Source of the DNA: JAMZMI01 sp039970095
GTDB taxonomy: Bacteria > Bacteroidota > Bacteroidia > Cytophagales > Cyclobacteriaceae
NCBI GenBank assembly: GCA_039970095.1
Contig: JBDVMP010000038.1
Span: 7,280-71,279 of the forward strand
DNA length: 64,000 bases
Direction of reading: 5' to 3'
The stretch's first letter is position 1, and every line of letters begins with the position of its first letter. The position numbers were made by a program, and so were the translations under genes. Positions 10,601 through 17,740 of this stretch are shown piece by piece. The notes beneath the pieces were generated by a model that saw nothing but the letters and a program-made list of their open reading frames with translations, was not told the origin of the DNA and did not search any database.

Positions 10601-11260
10601 TTCTGTGCTATTAAGGATCAAATCGCCGGAAACCTGAAGCACCGATCCTTCAGGGTACTCTAATTTCTCTACGGATTCTTTATTGAAATATCCATTGGTT
10701 TTATAGTCTTCCTCCTTTTCCAACGAAGTAAGCTTGAGCGAAAGTCCTACCTGGAGGTCTCCTGCGTTTTCAAGTGTAAATGTTCTGGAGAGCCCATTCT
10801 GAGAGCCTCGGGCGATTGCCTCAGGTGTTTCGGTCACAATGATGATTTGTCCATCGACCATCAGCTGGTAAGTGAAGGTGACCTGATCGTTGACAAATTT
10901 ATGGCCTTTGTATTTCAGTTTCGGGGTGATTTTTTTATCCCCGGATTTCACAAACCACTCTATATCCTCAGCCTGATCCACATAATAGGCATAGCCCTCG
11001 CTTGTAGGCTGTGGTCCGTGAACCGTGGTGTAAACCGCCCCATCAAAGTTGACTCCACCCTTCCAGGCTTTGAATAAACTGGAGGTGCGGGCATCATAAG
11101 CCACCCATATCTCATCACTGAGGGCTGCCGTGACAATTCGTGGAGTTTCATCCAAAACCGATCTGAACACCCAGGGTTCGATCGGGCGTTCTGTTTTGTT
11201 GGGCTCATTGCAGGATAACAAGAGCGCAATAAGAGAAGTTAGGGTTAGTAAGTTGCGCAT
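7604..11260 (-). CDS. Giant multidomain lipoprotein: cytochrome c, PA14, propeller and 3-keto-disaccharide hydrolase (DUF1080) domains
   Basis: This 1218-residue protein has lipobox ALLLSC with Cys17. After an uncharacterised N-terminal domain (about 25-250), a cytochrome c domain carries CKSCH at 263-267 with a candidate axial Met in AVMTPHPG. A PA14-like carbohydrate-binding domain follows (about 370-510, SFRLVSDDGSQLFVDDKAVI). Next is a propeller of the membrane-bound dehydrogenase/DUF7133 type (about 540-890, LIDNDGDGLIDEYE, GLRTPNGIGIGVDDEIFVAD). The C-terminus (about 1020-1218) is a 3-keto-disaccharide hydrolase domain (DUF1080: GWKLLFDGKTT, GNSGIIYNV, GMEYQILDN). The protein thus joins sugar binding, electron transfer and glycoside cleavage in one chain. 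Its direct operon neighbours are a second cytochrome/dehydrogenase lipoprotein and a sugar isomerase. The exact substrate is unknown. Confidence 0.87.
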   Translation of the reverse strand: MRNLLTLTSLIALLLSCNEPNKTERPIEPWVFRSVLDETPRIVTAALSDEIWVAYDARTSSLFKAWKGGVNFDGAVYTTVHGPQPTSEGYAYYVDQAEDIEWFVKSGDKKITPKLKYKGHKFVNDQVTFTYQLMVDGQIIIVTETPEAIARGSQNGLSRTFTLENAGDLQVGLSLKLTSLEKEEDYKTNGYFNKESVEKLEYPEGSVLQVSGDLILNSTEDTYFRVYYHKGFDKLKGVLMAAQDTEEKSGVLSGAALIDRSDCKSCHNENVQTVGPAYITIARKYNDSEETVDMLSQKVIKGGSGVWGEAVMTPHPGLEDSDVKAMISYIISLDDEDADEDGGAWHLGVKTVPLKPKDQIEITEKQSGVAAYQYLYSGDQPNFEVLLKEGSPIKASVVPRIHIRDESDIGEKTERIAIIFKGDLSISKTGSYSFRLVSDDGSQLFVDDKAVIDNSGPHGKETRDGEVYLEAGDHPFEIWYYQGGGGGALSFQWFDMTTGKFEVVPETMLSVSPAHYIDFEKYVDVNELLKSIPGDKQWLADVHPAFDLFQARPDDFKPRVGGIDFLSEDEMLVCTWDELGPVYKVSNFRSEDPSQIEVELIASGLAEPLGIKVVDGEIYVLQKQELTKLIDNDGDGLIDEYEAIADDWTVSANFHEFAFGLVYKDGYFYGALATDILPGGASAQPQPQDRGKVLKVSKETGEVELIASGLRTPNGIGIGVDDEIFVADNQGDWLPASKINHVREGAWYGSRSVDPEGTRDMVQDEPVVWLPQDEIGNSPSTPLYIDKGPYVGQMIHCEVTHGGVKRVFVEKVNDNYQGVVFRFSQGIEAGVNRLAWAPDGSLLLGGVGVSGNWGQTGKLNYGLQRMVYNGSSAFEMLSVSARSNGFEIEFTEPIKEGQNISAQDFLVERFYFKPTPKYGGPKLDLTELKPKNFYLSDDRKKIFIELDGLKEKHVVYFRIKRPFMSELNHELWTTEAWYTLTNIPKNKPGFTNDYKVVQNQLTDKEKADGWKLLFDGKTTNGIRNFKSDKLGKKWQARNGALVFVGKDADAAGWQAEDGGDIIITDKPYKNFEFSIDWKISEGGNSGIIYNVLEDDDYEYVWHTGMEYQILDNVRHPDGQIFKHRAGDLYDLLPTRFVTVNPVGEWNRTRIIAKDNHIEHWLNGYKVVEYDRGTPEWDALVSGSKFGEMPGFGKADAGFIALQDHGDKVWYRNIKIKEL

Positions 11261-11278
11261 TTCAGGGTATTTATAATT

Positions 11279-12334
11279 TTATTTGAATCCAAGAATTTTC
11301 TTATTTAGGTCGCGATCGGGAGCGCTTCCTGCAAAATCATCAAAGGCTTTTTCTGTTACCTCGATGATGTGGTTTTGAATAAATGGAGCTCCTTCTCTGG
11401 CTCCTTGCTCTGGCGATTTGATGCAACACTCCCATTCCAGCACTGCCCATCCATCATATCCATATTGACTCAGTTTGGTGAAAATACCTCCAAAATCTAC
11501 CTGACCATCACCTAATGAACGGAATCTTCCGGGACGATCAATCCATCCTTGAAATCCGCCATAAACTCCCGATTTTCCGGTAGGGTTAAACTCCGCATCC
11601 TTTACATGAAACATGCGAATGTGCTCGTGATAAAAATCAATGAATTGGAGGTAATCCAACTGCTGCAGCACAAAATGTGATGGATCGTAAAGGATTTTTG
11701 CTGAACTGTGATTTCCGGTAGCTTCCAGAAAACGCTCATAAGTGATACCGTCATGAAGGTCTTCTCCGGGATGTAGCTCATAGCATATCTCTATACCATT
11801 TTCTTTGGCATGATCGAGAATGGGAAGCCACCTTTCGGCCAAAGCCTCAAAACCCATTTCTACCAGGCCATTCGGACGCTGCGGCCATGGATATACAGTA
11901 TGCCACATTAATGCTCCGGAGAAGCTCGCCATCACGTCTATGCCCATATGCCTACTGGCTACAGCCGCACTTTTCACCTGATCAATAGCCCAATCTGTTC
12001 GAGCTTGAGAGTTTCCTTTTACAGAATCCGGGGCAAATGCATCAAAACCCTGATCATAGGCAGGGTGCACCGCTACAAGTTGGCCTTGAAGGTGGGTCGA
12101 AAGCTCAGTGATTTCAAGCCCTGCCTCATTGACGATCCCTTTGATCTCATCAGCATACGTTTTGCTGTCAGCAGCCTTTTTGATATCTATCAAGCTCGGA
12201 TCCCAGCTGGGAATCTGAACACCCTCATATCCTAAACCTTTCGCCCACTCGCAAATATTTTGGAGATTATTGAACGGTTCATTCTTATCTGCAAATTGCG
12301 CAAGAAATATGGCCGGCCCTTTTATCGTTTTCAT
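11279..12334 (-). CDS. Cytoplasmic sugar phosphate isomerase/epimerase (xylose isomerase-like TIM barrel)
   Basis: This 351-residue protein has no signal peptide and begins MKTIKGPAIFLAQF. Barrel strands carry GYEGVQIPSWD, ITELSTHLQGQL, GIEICYELHPGEDLHDG, KILYDPSHFVLQ, RMFHVKDAEF and AVLEWECC, which give the usual Glu/His/Asp metal site of the AP-endonuclease-2 family. Family members catalyse aldose-ketose isomerisation, epimerisation or lyase reactions. It is the cytoplasmic counterpart of the exported isomerase at 4123-4986 and lies 43 bp downstream of the Gfo/Idh/MocA gene. Together they resemble the keto-sugar processing pairs found with DUF1080 hydrolases in Bacteroidota. Confidence 0.86.
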   Translation of the reverse strand: MKTIKGPAIFLAQFADKNEPFNNLQNICEWAKGLGYEGVQIPSWDPSLIDIKKAADSKTYADEIKGIVNEAGLEITELSTHLQGQLVAVHPAYDQGFDAFAPDSVKGNSQARTDWAIDQVKSAAVASRHMGIDVMASFSGALMWHTVYPWPQRPNGLVEMGFEALAERWLPILDHAKENGIEICYELHPGEDLHDGITYERFLEATGNHSSAKILYDPSHFVLQQLDYLQFIDFYHEHIRMFHVKDAEFNPTGKSGVYGGFQGWIDRPGRFRSLGDGQVDFGGIFTKLSQYGYDGWAVLEWECCIKSPEQGAREGAPFIQNHIIEVTEKAFDDFAGSAPDRDLNKKILGFK

Positions 12335-12377
12335 AGTGTTTATTCCTTGATTAATGTATTTAGCGTCACTTTGGAAG

Positions 12378-13514
12378 TTATATTTCCTCCCAGGTTTGAC
12401 CGTTTTTGCTTGAGCTTATCACTGCTTCTATAAATTTCATTCCCCTCACACCATCTGCTACAGACGGGAAGGCTCCTTCTCTAAATTTCTGACCTCTTAT
12501 CGCCTGTGCAGTTCCTTTATAGATGTTGCCCATGGCATCAAACAATCCTTCTGGATGTCCGGGAGCTATTTTGGTGCTTTCCAGCGAAAATTCTGAATTG
12601 TATGGATTGCCCGGCTTAAATATCTGCGCTGGTTTGCCCTCCTCCATAAAAGTCAGAAATGTGGGGTGTTCCTGCTCCCATTTGATACCGGCCTTATCTC
12701 CATAAACTGCTATTGTCAGGTTGTTCTCCTCACCTGTGGCGATTTGACTCGCCCTAACTACCCCTCGAACACCATTTTTCATTCGTATGAGCACCGTGCC
12801 GTCAATATCCAATGGGTTGTCTTCATACAGATGCTCAAGATCAGAAAGCACTTTCTCTACCTCCAGCCCGGAAGTGTACTCCATCATGTTGAATGCATGA
12901 ACACCAATATCTCCCATGCAGCAGCTCTGACCTGATTTGGCAGGATCAAGACGCCAAACTTGCTTGCGTTTTTCTACCTCATGGATAAATGGGTTGATCC
13001 ATCCCTGATAATACTGCGCATCGACTTTTTGCACTTTACCGATCATTCCATCGGCAATCATAGCCTTCATCTGCCGAACCATGGGATACCCTGTATAGGT
13101 ATGCGTCAGACAGAAAATTACATTTTTGGCTTTTACCAATGACTCCAACTCCACAGCCTCTGCCGCAGTAGTGGTCATAGGTTTTTCACAAATGACATTG
13201 AAACCGGCAGAGACGAGCTTTTTCGCCATTTGAAAATGTAGAAAATTAGGAGTCAAGATTGCCACTGCTTCTATCCTTTCTTCTGCAGGAAGTGCTTTTT
13301 CTTTTTCGATAAACGAATCCAAATCTGCGTAGGATCTGGTGGGGTCTAACTCTAGTTTATTGGCAAACTCAGTTCCCACGGCATGATCAAGATCAAAAAC
13401 ACCACCCACGAGTTTATAATCCTCGCCCATGTATGCCGCTATTCTATGGACAATACCTATGAACGATCTTGGCCCTCCGCCAATCAATCCCAGTCTAATC
13501 AATCCACTACTCAT
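12378..13514 (-). CDS. Gfo/Idh/MocA family NAD(P)-dependent oxidoreductase
   Basis: This 378-residue protein has an N-terminal Rossmann fold (GLIGGGPRSFIG, then VAILTPNFLH) and the family signature NVICEKPMTTTAAEA containing the catalytic-type EKP. A C-terminal alpha/beta dimerisation domain includes GDIGVHAFNMMEY. Such enzymes oxidise sugar ring hydroxyls, often at C3, with tightly bound NAD(P). No signal is visible, so it should be cytoplasmic. Its start overlaps the stop of the upstream transporter gene by one base (TAATG), pointing to translational coupling. In this operon it is the best candidate for the 3-dehydrogenase (or the reverse reductase) step. Confidence 0.9.
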   Translation of the reverse strand: MSSGLIRLGLIGGGPRSFIGIVHRIAAYMGEDYKLVGGVFDLDHAVGTEFANKLELDPTRSYADLDSFIEKEKALPAEERIEAVAILTPNFLHFQMAKKLVSAGFNVICEKPMTTTAAEAVELESLVKAKNVIFCLTHTYTGYPMVRQMKAMIADGMIGKVQKVDAQYYQGWINPFIHEVEKRKQVWRLDPAKSGQSCCMGDIGVHAFNMMEYTSGLEVEKVLSDLEHLYEDNPLDIDGTVLIRMKNGVRGVVRASQIATGEENNLTIAVYGDKAGIKWEQEHPTFLTFMEEGKPAQIFKPGNPYNSEFSLESTKIAPGHPEGLFDAMGNIYKGTAQAIRGQKFREGAFPSVADGVRGMKFIEAVISSSKNGQTWEEI

Positions 13515-14743
13515 TAATCTGCTTGTTTATATTCTATTGTTTCCGATTTGAAGGCAAGGAAGTAAAGGAGTAAAACACCTGCTGCAAAAGCTGCAGGGAA
13601 TATCCAGATTCCGGCCCAGTCATGGTTTATTTCATTGACATAGCTATCCGTAACTTTTCCTGCCACCCAAAAACCAATCAACATTCCCACTCCATAGGTG
13701 GCAAGTGCTATCATTCCCTGAGCTGAGCTCTTAAATTTATCCCCGGCTTTTGAGTCGGTGTAAATCTGGCCTGACACGAAGAAGAAGTCGTAGCAAATTC
13801 CGTGTAGGGCTATTCCGATTAGCAGCATAAACACAAGCTCATCTGCATTTCCATAAGCGAAAAGCACGTATCTCAACACCCATGCGAGCATACCGAAAAG
13901 CAACGTCTTTTTGATGCCAAATTTCTTCAAGAAAATAGGCAGCAACAACATAAACCCAACTTCTGATATCTGGCCAATCGTCATTTTTCCTGTTGGGTTT
14001 GATACACCTATTTCCGTAAGGAATAGGTTGGCATTCTGATAATAAAAGGCCAATGGAATACATATAAGTATGGATGAGATAAAGAACACCAGAAAGTTTC
14101 TGTCTTTCAGAAGCCCAAGTGCGTCCAATCCGAGTATGTCTCTAAGTGTGATTTTTTCTCCCTTCTCCACAGTTGGGGGTGTTGCTGGCAATGTGAAGCT
14201 GAAAAGTCCGAGAATGGCACTGGCAACAGCACACATCAAAAACGTGTTTTTAAGTAATCCACCGGCAATTGATTGCTGGGAATCCCATGAAAATATAAAA
14301 CTGATAACCAGTCCGGCCACAATCCATCCGATGGTTCCCCACACTCTGATTTTAGAAAATTCTTTAGACGGATCAGTCATGGTTCTAAATGAAATAGAAT
14401 TGACCAAAGCCAGTGTAGGCATGTAAGCAACCATATAAGCCAGTACATATGGGTAAAAGCTGGAAAAATCAGCACTGATGTACATCATATACATCAACCC
14501 TGCTCCGACAAGGTGCAGCACTCCAAGTATTTTTTCGGCATTGAAATATCGATCTGCAATGAGACCAATGATGAATGGGGCGATGATAGCTCCCCATGAC
14601 TGAGTGGAATAGGCCATTCCAATCTGAGCACCTGACGCTGTAAGGTTGTTTCCTAAAAATGTACCTAATGTAACGAACCATCCTCCCCAGATAAAGAACT
14701 GGAGAAACATCATCAGGCTGAGTTTAATTGTTGTGGGTTTCAA
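13514..14743 (-). CDS. Nucleoside:H+ symporter-type MFS transporter
   Basis: This 409-residue protein has about 12 hydrophobic helices. The N-terminal stretch FLQFFIWGGWFVTLGTFL and the following MAYSTQSWGAIIAPFIIGL are typical of the NupG/XapB nucleoside:H+ symporter family (MFS clan). Many Bacteroidota members of this family sit in sugar-catabolic operons rather than nucleoside operons, so a sugar or keto-sugar substrate is as likely here as a nucleoside (inference). It is the first gene of the seven-gene minus-strand operon and is divergent from the AraC-type regulator at 14877. Confidence 0.87.
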   Translation of the reverse strand: MKPTTIKLSLMMFLQFFIWGGWFVTLGTFLGNNLTASGAQIGMAYSTQSWGAIIAPFIIGLIADRYFNAEKILGVLHLVGAGLMYMMYISADFSSFYPYVLAYMVAYMPTLALVNSISFRTMTDPSKEFSKIRVWGTIGWIVAGLVISFIFSWDSQQSIAGGLLKNTFLMCAVASAILGLFSFTLPATPPTVEKGEKITLRDILGLDALGLLKDRNFLVFFISSILICIPLAFYYQNANLFLTEIGVSNPTGKMTIGQISEVGFMLLLPIFLKKFGIKKTLLFGMLAWVLRYVLFAYGNADELVFMLLIGIALHGICYDFFFVSGQIYTDSKAGDKFKSSAQGMIALATYGVGMLIGFWVAGKVTDSYVNEINHDWAGIWIFPAAFAAGVLLLYFLAFKSETIEYKQAD

Positions 14744-14775
14744 CTTTTTTGGGTTTTGGGTTAGTGATAATTCCA

Positions 14776-14812
14776 GCTTGTTTAATTTTATTCAACAAAC
14801 AAGACAACAAGC
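14776..14812. promoter_or_regulatory. Nested inverted repeats between divergent transporter and AraC genes (candidate operator)
   Basis: Two overlapping perfect 7-bp inverted repeats share their left arm. CTTGTTT (14777-14783) pairs with AAACAAG (14797-14803), and GCTTGTT (14776-14782) pairs with AACAAGC (14806-14812). The site lies in the 133-bp gap between the operon start and the divergent araC-like gene. That is the expected place for the regulator's operator. Binding is not shown; the region is A/T rich, so chance repeats are possible. Confidence 0.35.
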
Positions 14813-14876
14813 GGAAAACTATTAAAACAAGGTTAATTTAAGCTTTATCAAATTAAGATATGTTCAAAATATATCA

Positions 14877-15911
14877 ATGAAAAATTTCAAACATAATAAC
14901 ACCACTTATCTGAGCGAGTCTGGAACGGTATATCATGCCGATACGTGCCGCGAACTTGTGAGTGCTGTGAAAAGGGAGAAAGTAGAATTTCAAGCGTTTG
15001 CAAGGGGTACCTATCCCGGAAAACGCCTGGGAGAGTGTACCAATGGCTTGAACTCCATTGGCTATTGGAGTGCCAATGATCAACAGGATTGGGGACTTGA
15101 TTGGCACAGAAATGAGGGAATGGAATTTCATTTTCTGGAGTCAGGTAATATGCCATATTCTACGGACAACATAGAGATGGAGCTCATGCCTGGCGACTTT
15201 ACAATAACACGCCCATGGCAAGCTCATAAGGTGGGGAATCCCAATGTAGGAATTGGTAGATTTTATTGGGTAATTATAGATGTTGGGGTGAGAAGGCCGC
15301 ATGAGCAATGGGTATGGCCCGATTGGATTATTTTGACCGAAGCAGATCTCAATAAATTAACTTTACTCATGCGTCAAAACGAACGACCTGTTTGGAAGGC
15401 CATCCCTGAAATTCGGGATTGTTTTAAGCAAATCCATAGAGTGGTTCAAAAGGAAGATGTGCAGGAGGTTGAGTCTAAAATCAGGATTTATATAAACGAA
15501 CTTCTCATTCATCTGCTCGCGCTCCTGGATACGGGAAAAATGGAGCTTAATGAATCGTTAACCGACAGTGTAAGGTCTGCAAAGCAGTTTCTTGCAGAAT
15601 TGACCAACCACCTGAATTACCCATGGACTATAGAAAAAATGGCTAAATCATCAGGCATGGGTGTGACAAGGTTTACCCACCATTGCAAGCAGATCACGAA
15701 CCTTACACCGATGCAGTTTCTCACGCTAAAGAGGCTAGATCTGGCCAAAAAAATGCTCAAGAATGATTTGGACAAAACCGCCACTCAAATTGCCTACGAA
15801 TGCGGTTTCGCTTCCAGCCAATACTTCACCACGGTATTTAAGAAAGCAGAAAAGGTGACACCAAATGAGTGGCGGGACAACACCGAAGCGAATTCAGAAA
15901 TGGTGGCTTAA
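14877..15911 (+). CDS. AraC family transcriptional regulator
   Basis: This 344-residue protein has an N-terminal cupin-like ligand-binding region (GMEFHFLESGNMPYS, then MPGDFTITRPWQAHKVG). A C-terminal double helix-turn-helix of the AraC/XylS type follows (about 245-335: WTIEKMAKSSGMGVTRFTHH, then TQIAYECGFASSQYFTTVFK). Such proteins sense a sugar and activate a neighbouring catabolic operon. It is divergent from the seven-gene sugar operon at 14743-1890 and most likely controls it, perhaps through the inverted repeats in the shared intergenic region. Confidence 0.92.
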   Translation: MKNFKHNNTTYLSESGTVYHADTCRELVSAVKREKVEFQAFARGTYPGKRLGECTNGLNSIGYWSANDQQDWGLDWHRNEGMEFHFLESGNMPYSTDNIEMELMPGDFTITRPWQAHKVGNPNVGIGRFYWVIIDVGVRRPHEQWVWPDWIILTEADLNKLTLLMRQNERPVWKAIPEIRDCFKQIHRVVQKEDVQEVESKIRIYINELLIHLLALLDTGKMELNESLTDSVRSAKQFLAELTNHLNYPWTIEKMAKSSGMGVTRFTHHCKQITNLTPMQFLTLKRLDLAKKMLKNDLDKTATQIAYECGFASSQYFTTVFKKAEKVTPNEWRDNTEANSEMVA

Positions 15912-15987
15912 GGTATTCCTACTATTTACTTTTCTCAAGAATCTCTAAATTATATTGCCGATATACCAACTAAACTTAGACTGAACC

Positions 15988-16503
15988 ATGACTAAAAAAG
16001 CCGCTTTCTTTATGTTAGGGTCAATCCTGTTTTTATTGATTCATTTTCGATCAGCTGCACAAGGCAATGAGGAGCAATTAAGCCCCGAAGCTTTGCAAGC
16101 CAAAGTTTTTGATCTGGAAGGAGAAGAATATACGCTAAAGGGTATTCTTGAGCAGTTCCCAGGCCAGCCCATCTTTATCGACTTATGGGCTTCATGGTGC
16201 AGGGACTGTATAGTTGGTTTTCCAAAAATCAAGGAGTATCAAAAAAAATACCCGGATGTAGGGTTTGTCTATTTGTCTGTTGACAAAAAGGAAGATGAAT
16301 GGAAAAGAGGAATAGAGCGTTTTGACCTGGAAGGTGCGCATTTCCGACTTGATGAGGGCTGGAACAGTGTCTTTTGTGAATCTGTGGAATTAGACTGGAT
16401 TCCCCGCTATATGGTTATGAATTCTGAGGGCCGCATCCTGCACTACAAGTCTATCAAGGCGGATGATAAAGCACTACAAAAGATTATTAGGCTAAATCAA
16501 TAA
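15988..16503 (+). CDS. TlpA/ResA-like thioredoxin-fold protein
   Basis: This 171-residue protein has a signal peptide (hydrophobic FFMLGSILFLLIHF, cleavage likely near SAAQG) and a thioredoxin fold. The redox motif is WASWCRDCIVGFP, so the active site is CRDC rather than CPYC or CGPC. A cis-proline-type loop appears in LDWIPRYMVMNSEGRI. The family reduces or exchanges periplasmic disulfides and helps cytochrome c maturation. The nearby c-type cytochrome lipoproteins make a role in heme-protein maturation possible, but it is not in their operon. It starts 76 bp after the araC-like gene on the same strand. Confidence 0.85.
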   Translation: MTKKAAFFMLGSILFLLIHFRSAAQGNEEQLSPEALQAKVFDLEGEEYTLKGILEQFPGQPIFIDLWASWCRDCIVGFPKIKEYQKKYPDVGFVYLSVDKKEDEWKRGIERFDLEGAHFRLDEGWNSVFCESVELDWIPRYMVMNSEGRILHYKSIKADDKALQKIIRLNQ

Positions 16504-16625
16504 TTGGTATTTAAACCCGAAAAAGACACATCATCTAAAAAAAGGGAAAACAAATCCACTTTTTTTTATATTTCTTCCAACCATTTGGCAGTAACGTGTT
16601 TCTATAGTCCTGAAATATAACTGCT

Positions 16626-16691
16626 ATGATATCTTTAATACTTAAATTAATCGCTATCTGCTGCTTTTTATTTGCTTTTCTGGCAGTATGA
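16626..16691 (+). CDS. Possible 21-residue hydrophobic peptide
   Basis: An ATG at 16626 opens a 21-codon frame that reads as one membrane helix: a short MISLILKL start, then IAICCFLFAFLAV to the end. Its TGA stop ends 2 bp before a strong Rho-independent terminator on the same strand. The tight pairing of a short hydrophobic ORF with its own terminator suggests a small stand-alone transcript. I recognise no family. It could be a real single-span membrane peptide, or a chance ORF at the 3' end of a longer UTR or sRNA from the thioredoxin gene. Confidence 0.4.
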   Translation: MISLILKLIAICCFLFAFLAV

Positions 16692-16693
16692 TT

Positions 16694-16734
16694 ATCAGCC
16701 CACATATGAAGGATATGTGGGCTGATTTTTTTTT
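16694..16734 (+). terminator. Rho-independent terminator after the small hydrophobic ORF
   Basis: A near-perfect hairpin (ATCAGCCCACATAT, loop GAAGG, then ATATGTGGGCTGAT) is followed by a run of nine T's. The U-tract is only on the plus strand, so it ends rightward transcription. The run touches the stop codon of the oppositely oriented DAHP synthase gene. Confidence 0.9.
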
Positions 16735-17740
16735 AGTCTTGTAGCACTTCTCTCATCTGACGGATTTTCTTAATAAGCCTGGCTGACTCCTCAAAATCCA
16801 AAGTTTGCTGCCCATCAGAAAAGGCCTTTTCCGGCTTATCATGAATTTCAAAAATCACACCGTCTGCTCCTGCCACCGTAGAAGCTAAAGCCACAGGTCT
16901 CACATAATCTCTGATACCGATACCATGAGATGGGTCTGCAATAACCGGAAGGTGCGTTTTTTCCTTTAAAATAGGAATAGCATTGATGTCGAACGTATTA
17001 CGAGAAGCTCTTTCATAGGTTCTGATACCGCGTTCGCAGAGCAACAGTTTCTCATTGCCTCCGGCAAACACATACTCTGCGCTATACATCAGTTCGTCTA
17101 TGGTACCAGAGATGCCCCGCTTGATCATGACGGCTTTATCTACTTTACCTAGTTCATCCAACAGATTGAAGTTTTGGGTGTTTCTGGCGCCAACCTGATA
17201 CATATCTACGTAATCATACATATCGGCGATTTGCGAAACCTGCATCACCTCCGTCACTATCTTGATGCCATTTTCTTTGGCGGCTTTGTACCAAAGTTTC
17301 AGTCCATCAAGCCCCATGCCTCTAAAAGAGTAAGGTGAACTCCTGGGCTTGTAAACCCCTCCTCGCATGATTTGAAGTCCATTTTCTTTGAGATGCGCTA
17401 TGGTTTTATAAATATTTTCCTCGCCTTCAATACTACACGGACCAGCCATCATAGCGAAGTTGCCTCCGCCTATTTTCACACCATCACCAAGATCTATGAC
17501 CGTCTCGTCAACTTTCCATTTTTTGGAAACCAACTTGAAGTCATCTGACACAATGTGGATATCCAAAATTCCCGGCATGTGACCGAAAGACCGAACGTCA
17601 AATTTGGTCTTACCAATACCGACCAGATAAGTTCCTTTTTGGGTTTTTACCTCGTTGGTCTTATACTTAAGCGCCGCTACTTGTGTGGCGATTTGATTTT
17701 TCTGTTCTGCCGTGATTTCCGGACTTAGTTGAATAATCAT
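16733..17740 (-). CDS. aroF: 3-deoxy-7-phosphoheptulonate (DAHP) synthase, type I-beta
   Basis: This 335-residue protein has an N-terminal ferredoxin-like domain (about 1-70, MIIQLSPEITAEQKN ... GILDIHIVSD) and a TIM barrel. Motifs are GGNFAMMAGPCSIEGEENI, GGVYKPRSSPYSFRGMG, MYQVGARNTQNF, MIKRG, ERGIRTYERASRNTFD and VIADPSHGIGIRDYV. It condenses phosphoenolpyruvate and erythrose 4-phosphate, the first step of the shikimate pathway. The N-terminal domain resembles the aromatic-amino-acid sensing domain of the Thermotoga enzyme, so feedback control is likely. Its start overlaps the trpA stop by 4 bp, placing it at the end of the trp operon and under the same attenuation. The symbol is by family. 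Confidence 0.92.
   Translation of the reverse strand: MIIQLSPEITAEQKNQIATQVAALKYKTNEVKTQKGTYLVGIGKTKFDVRSFGHMPGILDIHIVSDDFKLVSKKWKVDETVIDLGDGVKIGGGNFAMMAGPCSIEGEENIYKTIAHLKENGLQIMRGGVYKPRSSPYSFRGMGLDGLKLWYKAAKENGIKIVTEVMQVSQIADMYDYVDMYQVGARNTQNFNLLDELGKVDKAVMIKRGISGTIDELMYSAEYVFAGGNEKLLLCERGIRTYERASRNTFDINAIPILKEKTHLPVIADPSHGIGIRDYVRPVALASTVAGADGVIFEIHDKPEKAFSDGQQTLDFEESARLIKKIRQMREVLQD

Noticed and set aside
14744..14876. Consensus TAnnTTTG promoter for the sugar operon
   Set aside because: No good -7/-33 pair could be found on either strand in this gap, so none is annotated.
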